Positions 18,234 to 27,376 are shown, counted from the first letter of the stretch. The stretch is 52,933 nt of DNA from an uncultured Sinobacteraceae bacterium (GCA_937902995.1 CALEKY010000168.1:1-52933), one strand, 5' to 3'. The notes: a model not told the origin generated them from the sequence alone. Numbers and translations: made by a program.

Positions 18234-19334
18234 TCATGTCGATCCGCGAACGTCGGGGCCCACCGAACCCATGAGCACCGCCTCGAGAGATCTCGCCGCA
18301 CGTTGCCAAGTGAACTGCTGGATAAACGCATTGCCGGCTTCCGCGAGCCTTCTTCTCAGGGCGCCATCCTCGATGAGTCGAATCACTCCATCTGCGAGCG
18401 CCTCGGCATCTCTTACCGGGCGTAGCAGTGCAGTCTGACCGTCGACGGCATACTCCCGATGTCCGCCTATATCGGTACACACGACCGCACATCCGCACAT
18501 CATTGCCTCCGGAGGAGTGAGCCCCCAACCTTCCGACCAGCTCGGACCTAGGAAGATGGCCGCACGGTTGTAGATTGCTCGAAGCTCGATTTGACTAGGA
18601 TTCTGGTGGTACCGAATCCAAGCTGGAAGGCTCTTGGGACGGCGATAGACTCCGAACAGTTCCGCCCGCAAGTTCGGGAATCTCGACCGAGCGATCTCCA
18701 ATGCTCGGATACCGTCTTTGGAACCTTTCCATTCCTGCTCGTGATAGAGCATTGCGACCGAACCGGCATCGCGCCCCTCCGGACTGATGTCGATGCCGAA
18801 AGCGGTGAAATCCAACCCGTTGGGAATGTAGTAGCAGCTCTCATTGAGCTCGCGGGCGATCTCCGCCAACCACTTCGCGATGACAATCTTGGCCAAAGGA
18901 AGGCGCCAAGTTCGCATGACCCGATCTTCGGGTCCTCCCCATGTTTCCAGGTGTTGGATCAGGTAGTACTTTCTGCCCTTCTGCGCGGGCCACGTATCGA
19001 GTATCTCCGCGGTACGCCACCAAGTCGCGATGACAGCGTCGGCATCCGGTGCCGACTGCGGACGAAGTGAGGGAACCCATCGCAGCTGAACGCGCGGATC
19101 GACCGTAAACCAATCATCAGGACGCCACTGACGAAATGCTCCTCTGATGAGGTAACGCGACAGCGTGCCCGCTGCGTGCAAGATCGGACCTTGTTGCACG
19201 TTCGGCAGGAATGCCGGATGGACTACACAAACTTCGTGGCCGTAGTCGACCAGCTTGTTCGCATATTCGTACACGACTTTACAGCCGCCCACGGGTTTCT
19301 TCGCCCCGCTGGAAAGCAAGAACACTATCCTCAA
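18234..19334 (-). CDS. glycosyltransferase, GT4 family
   Basis: A 366-residue GT-B enzyme. The N terminus RIVFLLSSGAKKPVGGCKVVYEYA is the acceptor-domain glycine loop; SEGWGLTPPEAMMCGCAVVCTD near residue 275 is the EX7E catalytic/donor region, followed by GGHREYAVDG. The start appears to be TTG at 19334 (codons TTG AGG ATA), 12 bp after the flippase stop, with GAGGATGTGAG upstream; no in-frame ATG gives the conserved start. It resembles proteins annotated as rhamnan-type or WsaF-like transferases, but I would not name the donor. Same transcription direction as wzx and the SLBB gene. Confidence 0.8.
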   Translation of the reverse strand: MRIVFLLSSGAKKPVGGCKVVYEYANKLVDYGHEVCVVHPAFLPNVQQGPILHAAGTLSRYLIRGAFRQWRPDDWFTVDPRVQLRWVPSLRPQSAPDADAVIATWWRTAEILDTWPAQKGRKYYLIQHLETWGGPEDRVMRTWRLPLAKIVIAKWLAEIARELNESCYYIPNGLDFTAFGIDISPEGRDAGSVAMLYHEQEWKGSKDGIRALEIARSRFPNLRAELFGVYRRPKSLPAWIRYHQNPSQIELRAIYNRAAIFLGPSWSEGWGLTPPEAMMCGCAVVCTDIGGHREYAVDGQTALLRPVRDAEALADGVIRLIEDGALRRRLAEAGNAFIQQFTWQRAARSLEAVLMGSVGPDVRGST

Positions 19335-19346
19335 GTTCTCACATCC

Positions 19347-20795
19347 TCACGATGCACTCATACGTTCGCGAAGCGCAGCGAACATTTGCGGAAGCTCTGG
19401 CGACGTTCGATACGCCCAGAATGCGGATGCACCCACGATTGAGAGCCCGACGAGCAAGCCGGTGACACCCGATTGCGTCGCGATGAATCCCGCAATGGCC
19501 GCTGCCACGATCCAACCAGCGCCCTGCCAAAAATAGGCCGTTTTCCATATCCGCATGCGTGCGAATGCGACCAAGAGAGCCGCATCGAGCAGCGTTACGA
19601 GGAACATTGCGAGAGCGGCACCTATGATGCCAAGGAACTTCACGCTCACCCAAAGAATGACAATGTGCGGGACGACCTCGATGAGATGACATCGTGCCGT
19701 CAGATGCGGCTTTCCGATCGCCTGCAGGTAAGTCGAAGGCACAATGGCCAAGCTATTCACCCAAATGCCTGCCGCGAGAACGATCCCCAACGCACTCGCC
19801 ATTTCGGCAAAGTTCGGATCGATCCAGAGCGCGAGAAACTCGTGCATGACGATCATGAGGAGCGCGATCACCGGGGTGACCATGCAGGCAATGATGCGAG
19901 CCGACTTGTGCGACAGATCATCCGCAGCGCTACGGTCTGCAGAAGCAAGTCGCGGAAATACGCTCCGCCCAAGCGAAATCGGTAGTATCGAAACGCGCCG
20001 TACCAGCTGATCCGGAACCGCATAGTAGGCAACGGCGGCCGTCCCCAAGAGCGAGCTGATCATGAACTTGTCCAGCGACATGAGCAGAGGGACGATCAAC
20101 GAGGAAACCGAAATCCACGCTCCATACCTCAATAGCTCCCGCGCGAGAGATTTACGAAAACCGCGCGGTATACCAGGCGCAATGATGTGCGCTGTGACGA
20201 GAAGCGCGGCAATCGCCGTGAATGCCCGCGTCAATACCGTCGCAGCGATGAGGGCGGTCAATTCGGACGTGTATCCGTACGCGATCGCCACTGGCGCAAG
20301 CTGCGTCGCCACTGAACCGATAGAATGCAGAATGTTCGCGATATCGAATCTGCGGCAACCTTCCAACGCACCGGTCAGGACGCTTCCGACCGTCGCGATC
20401 GGTACTGCGACAGCAAGCCAAGGCAATGCAAGTGCAACCTGTTCGGCGGCTGCGGCGTCCGCGGCGAACAAGACATCCAAGGCGGGTTCGCCGACGACAT
20501 ATACAGCCGTCGCGCCAAGCAGACCCCACAGGAGGTTCAGCCCAAGACTCGTCCACAAGACTGCACCCCGCTCGCCAGGCATCGAGGCATCGCACTTCGC
20601 GATGTGATTTGCCGTCGCGCGCGACAGCCCGAAATCGAACAACGTGAAGTGCCCCAGAATCAGCCAAACGAGCGCGAGAACGCCAAAGCCGCCGACCCCG
20701 ATCTTCGCGAGCAACAAAGGGGTCGCTATGAGCGAGGCAACGCCGGAGACCACACTGCCAGCGAGGTTGTAGATCGTATCGTTACGCAGACTCAC
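19347..20795 (-). CDS. wzx: oligosaccharide flippase (Wzx/MATE-like), copy 1
   Basis: A 482-residue polytopic membrane protein with about twelve to fourteen hydrophobic helices, of the polysaccharide-transporter branch of the MOP superfamily. It would move the undecaprenyl-linked repeat unit across the inner membrane. The start LRNDTIYNLAGSVVSGVASL is typical. The GTG start at 20795 overlaps (GTGA) the stop of a 25-codon leader ORF that begins in the 92-bp repeat copy B, which suggests coupled translation. A second flippase is at 40.0 kb, so the two polymer modules may each have one. Confidence 0.85.
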   Translation of the reverse strand: MSLRNDTIYNLAGSVVSGVASLIATPLLLAKIGVGGFGVLALVWLILGHFTLFDFGLSRATANHIAKCDASMPGERGAVLWTSLGLNLLWGLLGATAVYVVGEPALDVLFAADAAAAEQVALALPWLAVAVPIATVGSVLTGALEGCRRFDIANILHSIGSVATQLAPVAIAYGYTSELTALIAATVLTRAFTAIAALLVTAHIIAPGIPRGFRKSLARELLRYGAWISVSSLIVPLLMSLDKFMISSLLGTAAVAYYAVPDQLVRRVSILPISLGRSVFPRLASADRSAADDLSHKSARIIACMVTPVIALLMIVMHEFLALWIDPNFAEMASALGIVLAAGIWVNSLAIVPSTYLQAIGKPHLTARCHLIEVVPHIVILWVSVKFLGIIGAALAMFLVTLLDAALLVAFARMRIWKTAYFWQGAGWIVAAAIAGFIATQSGVTGLLVGLSIVGASAFWAYRTSPELPQMFAALRERMSAS

Positions 20796-20869
20796 GGCTG
20801 CGGGATTTGGGCGATAGGGCTGGACAAGCGATTGCCTTTCTTCCGGGCGCTCTGTGCAACTCTACGCAT
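20792..20869 (-). CDS. 25-codon leader ORF before wzx
   Basis: ATG at 20869 starts a 25-residue peptide beginning MRRVAQSARKK and ending PQP, with its TGA overlapping the wzx GTG as GTGA. The first four codons (MRRV) and everything upstream for 80 bp match the start of the SLBB gene 1, after which similarity ends. So it is either a remnant of an SLBB gene start that was duplicated here, or a functional leader that couples translation into wzx. I see no similarity of the remaining residues to any family. Confidence 0.35.
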   Translation of the reverse strand: MRRVAQSARKKGNRLSSPIAQIPQP

Positions 20870-20948
20870 CGATGCTCGCTTCTCGAGTTCCTGCAGCCCG
20901 TCGAAGGTGCCCGAGTTTACACAGCACTCTGCAGGGAATCGATTAATC
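20857..20948. repeat. 92-bp repeat, copy B (between wzx and wzi)
   Basis: Second copy of the leader sequence described at 17996-18087, same orientation, about 2.86 kb away. It lies in the 254-bp divergent region between wzx (minus) and wzi (plus). The minus-strand ATG of the SLBB gene is preserved here at 20869 but now opens the 25-codon leader ORF. The element may also influence wzi on the other strand. Confidence 0.85.
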
Positions 20949-21049
20949 GAAAATGAACAGCGTAGCGCTTGACGGTCTAGACCGCTATTCTCACGCCACA
21001 AGACAAAAGGTCCATGTACCGGACCTCGATCGTTGGTGGGATCCTCTCG

Positions 21050-23023
21050 ATGAAGCCAAGGCACAGGTTCGCACTACTGCTCCTCGCGTGCGCCTACACC
21101 GTCAGCAGCTGGGCGTCTGGCGTCAGCCCATACCTGCCATTACACATCTCTCCCGAGATCGAGCGTGACATCGAGCACGTCTTGATCCTTGCGGGTAAGA
21201 CCTCGATGACGCGACCGATCCCAGCAGCCACCGTCATCGATGCTCTGCCGGAGGCGTGCGAACTGGATGCAGCGCTGTGCCGCCGAGTGCAGCAATATCT
21301 AAGGCGATACACGGCTTACGTTGGTATCTCCCAGGCAAGTGTTGAGGTTGCTGGCAGTACCGGCTCAGCGACCGCCCTGCCGAATGCCCGCGGGATGTCG
21401 AGCGACAGCACGTGGTATGCGTCTGCTCACGGCTACTGGCAACCGAACGCGTACGCGCTCGTCTCGGTTGGAGGTGTGGCTTACCAGGGCGATGCCGTTG
21501 CGAGCGGATCGATGCTGAGTCTCGGGTTTCATTACGCCCAGCTCGACATCGGATATCGCGACCACTGGTTTTCGCCCTTCCGCGACCATGCGATGCTGAT
21601 CAGCACGCAAGCGAAGACGCTTCCGTCCGTCACGCTTTCGAACTATCAGCCCATCTCGTTTCTCGGATTGCGGTACGAGCTGTTCCTCGCGGAGATGGAG
21701 CACTCAGACCGGATTCGGGTTGCAGACGGTTTTACGTCCGGGAGGCCGCGCCTTGCAGGACTGCATGTGTCGATGTCACCGACGGACGGCTGGTCAATTG
21801 CCGCGAATCGCCTGATGCAATACGGAGGCGGCGCACGCGGAGGCCGCTCGCTCAGCGATTTCTTCGATGCACTGATAGACCCCGAAGAATTCGACGAACG
21901 CGGCAACATCGATCTGATGGGCGAGTTCGGCAATCAGCAAGCGGCTTGGACGAGCGAATTCATCTTTCCGGGTCCGACGCCGTTCACCGTTTACCTCGAA
22001 TATGCCGGCGAAGATCGTGCCTACGAAGGCAACTACCGCTTCGGCAATGCCTCGCTGTCGCTAGGTCTGTCCATTCCCCAACTCTGGCGAGATTTCGGAC
22101 TCACGTACGAAGTGTCGGAGTGGCAGAACGGCTGGTACGTGCACGGCATCTATCGCGATGGCATGACGAACGACGGCCACGTACTTGGCCATTGGGGCGG
22201 CGACATGCGCAGGCACGGACACGGTGTCGGCGCACAGTCGCATCTCCTGCAGCTGAGTTGGTACCCATCCTTCGGCGGGCTGATGGAATTCCGCGCGCGG
22301 ACGATCTCCAACGAGGATTTCCCTCGTCTTTCCGATGGAACGAGATACGAACGGGCGTACGACTTGGGAATCAGATATTCGCGATCCCTTGCCGGCTGGA
22401 CGATCGGCGGCGAGATCCTGGTCGGCGAGGATGTGTTCGGCGATAGCTTCGGCCGCCTGGCTGCGTACCTTCAGCTCGGACATGAGTGGTCAGGCGGTTC
22501 GCGTGCGTACGCACGATCGGGCTCTCGACCGGACGGCGCGGAGTTGTTCATCGACGCAGGCATCAATGCAAATGAGGTCGTCGTGACGCTCGATGCGGTT
22601 TCGGCTTCAGATTCCGGCGTTAGAACCGACCGCGAGATCGCCCCCCACTTCGGTATCGGTGCTAGACGCCGTGCAACAGAGCGAGGCGATGTTGGCGTCC
22701 GAGTCGAGCTTGATCAGATCGACAGCAAACTGCTGATCGCCGTGCGAGCGCTCGACTACCGGTATCGTATCGGCAAGAACTTCGCGGTCTCGGCATTTCT
22801 CGGCGCTGCCCGCTACGACTTGGCCACGCCGGCGCTCGGCCTGTACGGCGGCCTCGGCATCCAATGGCGCAACATTACCCCGAAGCTCGATTTGAATCTC
22901 GACGCGCGCTACGCCGACAAAGTCCAACGCGACAAGTTATTACCGGACGAGCCCCGTAACGTCCGGCCCGACAGCTTCTACGACATCTCGAGCATCTCGC
23001 TGTACTTGAGTTATCGGTGGTGA
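21050..23023 (+). CDS. wzi: capsule assembly protein Wzi
   Basis: A 657-residue outer-membrane beta-barrel of the Wzi family, which binds and organises capsular polysaccharide at the cell surface in E. coli (lectin-like role, established). A signal peptide runs MKPRHRFALLLLACAYTVSSWAS. The remainder shows alternating aromatic/polar strands, the conserved start YLPLHISPEIERDIEHVLIL, SLGFHYAQLDIGYRDHWFSP near residue 165, and a terminal strand ending SLYLSYRW with the C-terminal aromatic needed for barrel assembly. ATG 21050 was chosen over 21014 because it starts the signal peptide and has GGTGGG upstream. It is longer than E. coli Wzi (about 480 residues). Confidence 0.85.
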   Translation: MKPRHRFALLLLACAYTVSSWASGVSPYLPLHISPEIERDIEHVLILAGKTSMTRPIPAATVIDALPEACELDAALCRRVQQYLRRYTAYVGISQASVEVAGSTGSATALPNARGMSSDSTWYASAHGYWQPNAYALVSVGGVAYQGDAVASGSMLSLGFHYAQLDIGYRDHWFSPFRDHAMLISTQAKTLPSVTLSNYQPISFLGLRYELFLAEMEHSDRIRVADGFTSGRPRLAGLHVSMSPTDGWSIAANRLMQYGGGARGGRSLSDFFDALIDPEEFDERGNIDLMGEFGNQQAAWTSEFIFPGPTPFTVYLEYAGEDRAYEGNYRFGNASLSLGLSIPQLWRDFGLTYEVSEWQNGWYVHGIYRDGMTNDGHVLGHWGGDMRRHGHGVGAQSHLLQLSWYPSFGGLMEFRARTISNEDFPRLSDGTRYERAYDLGIRYSRSLAGWTIGGEILVGEDVFGDSFGRLAAYLQLGHEWSGGSRAYARSGSRPDGAELFIDAGINANEVVVTLDAVSASDSGVRTDREIAPHFGIGARRRATERGDVGVRVELDQIDSKLLIAVRALDYRYRIGKNFAVSAFLGAARYDLATPALGLYGGLGIQWRNITPKLDLNLDARYADKVQRDKLLPDEPRNVRPDSFYDISSISLYLSYRW

Positions 23024-23033
23024 CGAAAGGCGT

Positions 23034-23151
23034 GGGGCGCGGGACTTGGGGCTCGGGGTTAGACAGGACAATGGCGGACGTCAGCACCCAAAGTCGCTTC
23101 GAACGACGAGTGAGCAGCGATGCGCAGCGCCCTCTTGCCTTCAGCCTTCAG
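23034..23151. repeat. heptamer-bordered mini-element between wzi and capD1
   Basis: Starting 11 bp after the wzi stop, four G-rich 7-bp units run head to tail: GGGGCGC, GGGACTT, GGGGCTC, GGGGTTA (23034-23061). At the other end, just before the converging gene, CCTTCAG occurs twice in tandem (23138-23151), which on the minus strand is CTGAAGG twice. So about 118 bp is bordered by inward-facing period-7 repeats, like the larger elements at 48.0-48.7 and 50.4-51.2 kb but without a gene. Confidence 0.5.
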
Positions 23152-23153
23152 TC

Positions 23154-25136
23154 TCAATGCACCGACGCTGCCGCGTCAGGCATGCGCACCGGCGCTCGGT
23201 TCTCGACAAGTCGCGGACGCACCGCTATTCCTGCGGCCTGATTGTGTTGCCATACGAGATCCTGAATGCCGCACGAAGGACGGTACTCGGCGACAGTCTT
23301 CAGGATGAGCTCACGAGCCGCTTCGCAATCGAAGGCCTCGATCGCTGCGCGCAAGGTGGCGAGCACATCCTTCAATTCCTTCCATGACAGATGCGGTTCG
23401 TCGGCGCGCATGATTCTCGGATGATCCGTACCAGTCACGTTGGAGCCGATCAGCAGCTCCTCGTAAAGCTTCTCGCCGGGCCGTAATCCAGTGAACTGGA
23501 TTTCTATATCCCCCTCCGGGTTGGCCTCGTCGCGGATCGTCGCTCCCATCAAGTGAATCATGCGACGTGCAAGATCCAAGATGCGCACGGGCTCGCCCAT
23601 GTCCAACACGAACACATCGCCGCCCTGCGCCATCGAGCCCGCCTGCAGGACCAGCTGCACCGCTTCCGGGATGGTCATGAAATAACGAATGACGTCGCGG
23701 TGGGTCACCGTCACGGGGCCGCCACGTTTGATCTGCTCTCGGAACAACGGCACGACCGAGCCGGAAGACTCGAGGACGTTCCCGAACCGAACCATGCAGA
23801 ACCGAGTGGACGTCGAACGCTCCTGCAGCGCCTGCAACGTCAGCTCTGCGAGCCGCTTCGAAGCTCCCATCACATTGGTTGGATTGACGGCCTTGTCCGT
23901 CGAAATCAGCACGAACGTCTCGACGCGCGCATCGAGTGCCGCCTCAGCCATGCACCACGTGCTGAACACGTTGTTGTGAATGCCCTCGATGACGTTCTGC
24001 TCGACAATCGGGACGTGCTTGTACGCGGCGGCGTGGTACACCGTTTGGACGCCATACGTTTGCATGACTTCCCGCAGTCGTGGGAGATGTAATGCGTTTC
24101 CAAGCAGCGCGATGATCGCGGGACCTTGCGAATCCGCCTGACTCCGCAGCTCGCTTTCGATGCTATAGAGGGCGACCTCGGAAATTTCGAGCAGGATGAG
24201 CTTGCGGGGTGCCAACCGCAGAATTTGGCGGCAGAGCTCCGAGCCGATCGACCCGCCGGCCCCTGAAACCATGACGACCTTGTTTCGGATACAAGCATCG
24301 AGCAACGCTTCGTTCGGGGCGACCGGGTCGCGGCCCAACAGGTCGTTGGCGTCGACATCGCGGAGATCCGTGACGGTGGCTTGTCCGCTCATGATGTCGT
24401 CGATGTCCGGCACGGTCCGAACGCTGACCGGAAACGCCTCGAGCGATTTCAAAATGGCTTGCCGCTCTCGCCGCGAGTATGAGGGGACGGCGAGCAAGAC
24501 CGACGCGATGGAGTGGCGCTTGAGGAGGGTAGGAAGGGCTTTGGGTCTATGCACCTTGATGCCTGAGACGGTCCTACCTTGCAGCGCCGAGTCATCGTCG
24601 ACGAAAGCAACCGGCAGATACTGCCCGCTTTCTCTCAAAGCCCGCGCGAGCCGAGCTCCAGTCGAACCCGCCCCATAGATCACGACTCTCTCCTTCGCGC
24701 CGCGCTTGAAATACAAGAGCTCCCGCACGAGCGAACGGCTGACGAACATGTAGAGCAGCGTCAACAGCGCGAAAATCGTGATCGCATGGCCCGAAATCGG
24801 CTTCTCGACCCAATTCTCATTGACGAACCAGAGCACGCCCGCCGCGGCCACTACTCCCACGGTGGTCTTGAGAAGGCCTCCTTGCGTGATGAACCTGAAG
24901 ACGGCGCGATAGACCCCGATGGCAAAGAGGCAGGCGACACACGCCGTTGCGGCAAGGAGAAAAAGCCAGGGCGATACATCGAGAGCCGCACTGAAGGACT
25001 CGCCGCGCAGTAAGACCGCACACAACAACGCTAGAGCGGCGGAACCTGCATCGGCTGTGACTGCTAGTAAGACTTTCGCCCAGCGCGGAAACCGCGCAGC
25101 GCGATGTGCACTGCGCTCAAGCCAGCTTAAAGACAT
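23154..25136 (-). CDS. UDP-sugar 4,6-dehydratase, WbpM/CapD type, copy 1
   Basis: A 660-residue membrane-anchored nucleotide-sugar dehydratase. The N-terminal part (about residues 1-140) has four hydrophobic helices, then a nucleotide-binding linker (VIYGAGSTGARLARAL, about 155), then the catalytic short-chain-dehydrogenase domain with SGAGGSIGSELCRQI (about 290) and STDKAVNPTNVMGASKR (about 420). The residue before the catalytic lysine segment is Met rather than Tyr, the SMK triad known for WbpM. The family converts UDP-GlcNAc to its 4-keto-6-deoxy product, the route to QuiNAc, FucNAc or bacillosamine. It stands directly downstream of a close paralogue (25.3-27.3 kb). Confidence 0.9.
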   Translation of the reverse strand: MSLSWLERSAHRAARFPRWAKVLLAVTADAGSAALALLCAVLLRGESFSAALDVSPWLFLLAATACVACLFAIGVYRAVFRFITQGGLLKTTVGVVAAAGVLWFVNENWVEKPISGHAITIFALLTLLYMFVSRSLVRELLYFKRGAKERVVIYGAGSTGARLARALRESGQYLPVAFVDDDSALQGRTVSGIKVHRPKALPTLLKRHSIASVLLAVPSYSRRERQAILKSLEAFPVSVRTVPDIDDIMSGQATVTDLRDVDANDLLGRDPVAPNEALLDACIRNKVVMVSGAGGSIGSELCRQILRLAPRKLILLEISEVALYSIESELRSQADSQGPAIIALLGNALHLPRLREVMQTYGVQTVYHAAAYKHVPIVEQNVIEGIHNNVFSTWCMAEAALDARVETFVLISTDKAVNPTNVMGASKRLAELTLQALQERSTSTRFCMVRFGNVLESSGSVVPLFREQIKRGGPVTVTHRDVIRYFMTIPEAVQLVLQAGSMAQGGDVFVLDMGEPVRILDLARRMIHLMGATIRDEANPEGDIEIQFTGLRPGEKLYEELLIGSNVTGTDHPRIMRADEPHLSWKELKDVLATLRAAIEAFDCEAARELILKTVAEYRPSCGIQDLVWQHNQAAGIAVRPRLVENRAPVRMPDAAASVH

Positions 25137-25250
25137 GATCCGTCATTGTTCCCTTCATGCTCCCCAACGGCGATGCGTTCTCGTGCGCATATCTACCGTC
25201 ATTGATTTGGCTCTCTGGCGATCACCAACCCGGGTCTTTACCGCCAGTAG

Positions 25251-25280
25251 CTTATAAAGGAAAGTTCATTCCGTTTACAA
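25251..25280 (-). promoter_or_regulatory. candidate promoter for capD copy 1
   Basis: On the minus strand TTGTAA (25280-25275) is followed at 17-18 bp by TTATAA/TATAAG (25257-25251). This sits in the 174-bp gap between the two dehydratase genes, about 115 bp before the copy 1 start, and would let copy 1 be expressed apart from copy 2. GGTCTTTAC occurs twice in the gap as a direct repeat (around 25234 and 25308). Confidence 0.4.
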
Positions 25281-25310
25281 GAGCTATCCGCCACTCCGAT
25301 GTCAGGGTCT

Positions 25311-27302
25311 TTACTGCGCCATCGGCAGCGTTCCCGCCTTCAATGCGCGCAGGCGATGCGTCCGCAGCTCCGTGACGTTCGCTCTGGCCTCCGCATTGGC
25401 GCTTTGCAACCAAACCAGATCCTGGATCGGCGATGCCGGACGATATTCCGCGACCGCTTCGATCAGCAGCTCGCGAGCTCGGGAACAGTCGAATTTGTCG
25501 AGCGCAGCAAGCAACTCCGTGAGCTTATCGCGAAGCTGCTGCCACGGAATATGGTGCTCCATCGCACGCATGATCATGGGATGTTCTGTCCCAGTCACGT
25601 TTTCGCCGATGAGCAACTCCTCAAAGAGCTTCTCGGCAGGGCGCAACCCCGTGTATACGATCTCGATATCACCATCGGGGTTCGACTCGTCCTTCACCGT
25701 CAAACCCATCAGGTTGATCATGCGCCGCGCAAGATCGACGATGCGCAGCGGCTGCCCCATGTCGAGCACGAAAACATCGCCGCCCTGCCCCATGGCTCCC
25801 GCCTGCAAAACCAGCTGCGAAGCCTCCGGAATGGTCATGAAATAACGAATGATGTCCCGGTGCGTCACTGTCACAGGACCGCCGCGCTTGATTTGCTCCC
25901 GGAACAGCGGAACGACCGAACCCGACGACTCGAGGACATTCCCGAACCGAACCATGCAGAAGCGAGTGAACGTAGAGCGCTCCTGAAGCGCCTGCAACGT
26001 TAGCTCCGCAAGCCGCTTGGTTGCGCCCATGACGTTCGTCGGATTGACAGCTTTGTCCGTGGAAATGAGCACGAAAGTTTCGACTTTCGCTTCGAGGGCT
26101 GCTTCAGCCAAATACCAGGTGCTGAAGACATTGTTGTGAATCCCTTCGATGATGTTCTGCTCGACGATCGGCACATGCTTGTAGGCGGCCGCGTGATACA
26201 CGGTTTGCACGCCGAATTTCTGCATGATCTCCCGGGCACGGTAGCGGTGATGGGCGTTGCCGAGCAACGCAACGATCTCAACCTGCAAACCTTGCTCCTT
26301 GCAAAGCATCCGCAGCTCGCGATCGATGTGATACAGCGCCGGTTCCGACATCTCCACCAGCAACAGGCGTGCCGGTCCCAGCCGGACGATCTGGCGGCAA
26401 AGCTCGGAACCGATCGATCCGCCGGCTCCACTCACCATCACAACCTTGTCCCGAATACACGCCGCTAACAGCTTCTCGTTCGGCGGCACAGGATCACGCC
26501 CGAGCAGATCGTTCGGATCGACCTCTTGAACGTCCGATACCGAGGCGTGGCCAGCAACGATGTCGGAAATGTCCGGGACTGTACGGACGTGAACCGGGAA
26601 TGGCTCGAGCGACTTGAGAATTTGCTGCCGTTGGCGGCGCGAGCACGCTGGAATCGCCAAGAGCACGGACGAGATTCGATGGCGATGAATCAAGCGAGGC
26701 AAGTCTTCGGGGCCATGCACGCGCAACCCGAAGATCATGCGTCCCTGCAGCGAAACGTCCGGATCGACGAACGCCACCGGCAAGTACTGACCGCCATCGC
26801 GCAAAGAGCGACAAAGCTGAGCCCCGGTGTCTCCCGCTCCATAAATGATGACGCGCTCCTTCTTGCCTCGACGAAAAGACAGACACTCGCGTACAAGCGC
26901 ACGGCTGGCGGCAAAGTACAGGAGCACGAACGCACCGAAGATCACAATTGCAGAGTGCGGTGCCTGGGGCTGAATCAACGCCAAATTCAACGCCGCGAAC
27001 ACAATTGTGGAGAGAACGGTTCCGACCGCCCCTCTGTAGAAAACGGCACGCGAAACGAATCGGAATACCGCACGGTACAGACCTAGCGCCGCGAACACCG
27101 CAAGATAAATCCCAGTCGATGCAGCGTAGAGACTGAACGGCAATTGCCTGGCCGCCTCGATCGACTCATATCTCAGTGCGGCAGCTGAGAAGAACAGCAC
27201 TGGCATCGCGAGCGCGTCTGCAGCCACGGCCGTAATGACCTTCGCCGGACGCGGAAGTCCAGCGACATACTGCGCGCTACGCTCAGCCCATCGTATTGGC
27301 AT
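25311..27302 (-). CDS. wbpM: UDP-sugar 4,6-dehydratase, WbpM/CapD type, copy 2
   Basis: A 663-residue paralogue of the preceding gene with the same plan: four N-terminal membrane helices, IIYGAGDTGAQLCRSL linker, SGAGGSIGSELCRQI and STDKAVNPTNVMGATKR with Met in the triad. By eye the catalytic halves are very close (long identical runs around the HVPIVEQN segment), the membrane halves much less so. The order reductase, WbpL-like initiator, this gene matches wbpV-wbpL-wbpM of P. aeruginosa O6, so this copy is the better candidate for the UDP-GlcNAc 4,6-dehydratase of that pathway. It has a 238-bp leader with nested inverted repeats. Confidence 0.9.
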   Translation of the reverse strand: MPIRWAERSAQYVAGLPRPAKVITAVAADALAMPVLFFSAAALRYESIEAARQLPFSLYAASTGIYLAVFAALGLYRAVFRFVSRAVFYRGAVGTVLSTIVFAALNLALIQPQAPHSAIVIFGAFVLLYFAASRALVRECLSFRRGKKERVIIYGAGDTGAQLCRSLRDGGQYLPVAFVDPDVSLQGRMIFGLRVHGPEDLPRLIHRHRISSVLLAIPACSRRQRQQILKSLEPFPVHVRTVPDISDIVAGHASVSDVQEVDPNDLLGRDPVPPNEKLLAACIRDKVVMVSGAGGSIGSELCRQIVRLGPARLLLVEMSEPALYHIDRELRMLCKEQGLQVEIVALLGNAHHRYRAREIMQKFGVQTVYHAAAYKHVPIVEQNIIEGIHNNVFSTWYLAEAALEAKVETFVLISTDKAVNPTNVMGATKRLAELTLQALQERSTFTRFCMVRFGNVLESSGSVVPLFREQIKRGGPVTVTHRDIIRYFMTIPEASQLVLQAGAMGQGGDVFVLDMGQPLRIVDLARRMINLMGLTVKDESNPDGDIEIVYTGLRPAEKLFEELLIGENVTGTEHPMIMRAMEHHIPWQQLRDKLTELLAALDKFDCSRARELLIEAVAEYRPASPIQDLVWLQSANAEARANVTELRTHRLRALKAGTLPMAQ

Positions 27303-27326
27303 TCATCGTTTCCTAAGTTCGGATGC

Positions 27327-27376
27327 CCGGCACTGTGAGATTTACCGTCGCAGCTAGCAAGCTGCTCAAGTGCCGG
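27327..27376. promoter_or_regulatory. nested inverted repeats in the capD2 leader
   Basis: CCGGCACT (27327-27334) pairs with AGTGCCGG (27369-27376), and between them GCAGC (27350-27354) pairs with GCTGC (27361-27365). In a minus-strand transcript this would fold just before the ribosome site of the second dehydratase gene. It could be a leader structure or operator; the rest of the gap 27377-27540 shows nothing I can name. Confidence 0.35.
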
